From a virus, in IMG/VR virus record IMGVR_UViG_3300044637_002317, positions 1 to 22,647 of that record: a stretch of 22,647 nucleotides of DNA; one strand, written 5' to 3'. The position numbers and the translations under genes were made by a program. Positions 22,544 through 22,647 of this stretch are shown piece after piece. Below the pieces are notes generated by a model, which was not told the DNA's origin, searched no databases, and saw only the letters and a program-made list of their open reading frames with translations. Numbering within the stretch: the stretch's first letter is position 1; the number at the start of each line of letters is the position of its first letter.

Positions 22544-22647
22544 TGCGAATCAAATCACCAAGAGTACCTTCTTTGTTCGCAATTTTTCCTTTAATTAGAC
22601 TTTGCAAATCATCATTTAAATTTTTAAATTCTCCTAAAGAGTCTAAA
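22527..22647 (-). CDS. 3' end of a minus-strand gene (partial)
   Basis: The minus strand is open from the window edge to TAA at 22529-22527, giving the last 39 residues of a protein: LDSLGEFKNLNDDLQSLIKG, then KIANKEGTLGDLIRIMAKK. The sequence is helical and charged, with normal codon use, and looks like a genuine C-terminus. The start is outside the window. The 106-bp gap to the next minus gene holds the promoter-like element. Function is not recognisable from this fragment. Confidence 0.6.
   Translation of the reverse strand, partial: LDSLGEFKNLNDDLQSLIKGKIANKEGTLGDLIRIMAKK

Overview
The window looks like part of the genome of a large, AT-rich tailed bacteriophage, most likely a contractile-tailed T4-like or jumbo type from an environmental source. 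The signs are a UvsW-type recombination helicase, a DEDDh exonuclease, giant collagen-like fibre genes, very tight gene packing with ATGA and GTGA stop/start overlaps, and T4-late-type TATAAATA motifs beside host-like sigma70 promoters. No tRNA, rRNA, transposase or CRISPR array was seen. The host cannot be read from this sequence.

Layout. (1) 1-6230, plus strand: virion or fibre module. It holds a 5'-truncated protein with 96-bp repeats, a terminator, a 187-aa relative, a 1310-aa fibre (SGSIASG-type repeats around a Gly-X-Y block) and a DUF4376-like protein. (2) 6231-7640: a very AT-rich island with two convergent glycosyltransferase genes (GT32-like and GT2-like). (3) 7577-13293, plus strand: a translationally coupled operon behind a sigma70-like promoter (GT-A, GT4, methyltransferase, methyltransferase, GT4, and a 524-aa protein with three methyltransferase-like domains). 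(4) 13339-16486, minus strand: a compact operon with its own TTGAAT-17-TATAAT promoter and a terminator. It encodes a DEDDh exonuclease, a 39-aa basic protein, the UvsW-like helicase, a 101-aa protein, a 51-aa membrane peptide and a 104-aa protein. (5) 16541-17080, plus strand: a small virion-type protein. (6) 17093-22421, minus strand: a 1658-aa collagen-like fibre and a Cys-rich 112-aa protein. (7) The right edge holds the 3' end of another minus-strand gene.

The two giant fibre genes point toward each other and flank the whole glycosyltransferase/methyltransferase and recombination region. They share long, perfectly identical DNA in inverted orientation: 83 bp (2529-2611 against 18504-18586) and 65 bp (2709-2773 against 18612-18676), in the same reading frame in both genes. 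Recombination across these repeats would invert about 16 kb and exchange the C-terminal halves of the two fibres without breaking either frame. This is the most interesting structural possibility in the window. A second hypothesis is that the sugar-transferase and methyltransferase cluster makes O-methylated glycans, either on the phage's own Thr/Ser/Asn-rich collagen-like fibres or on the host surface.
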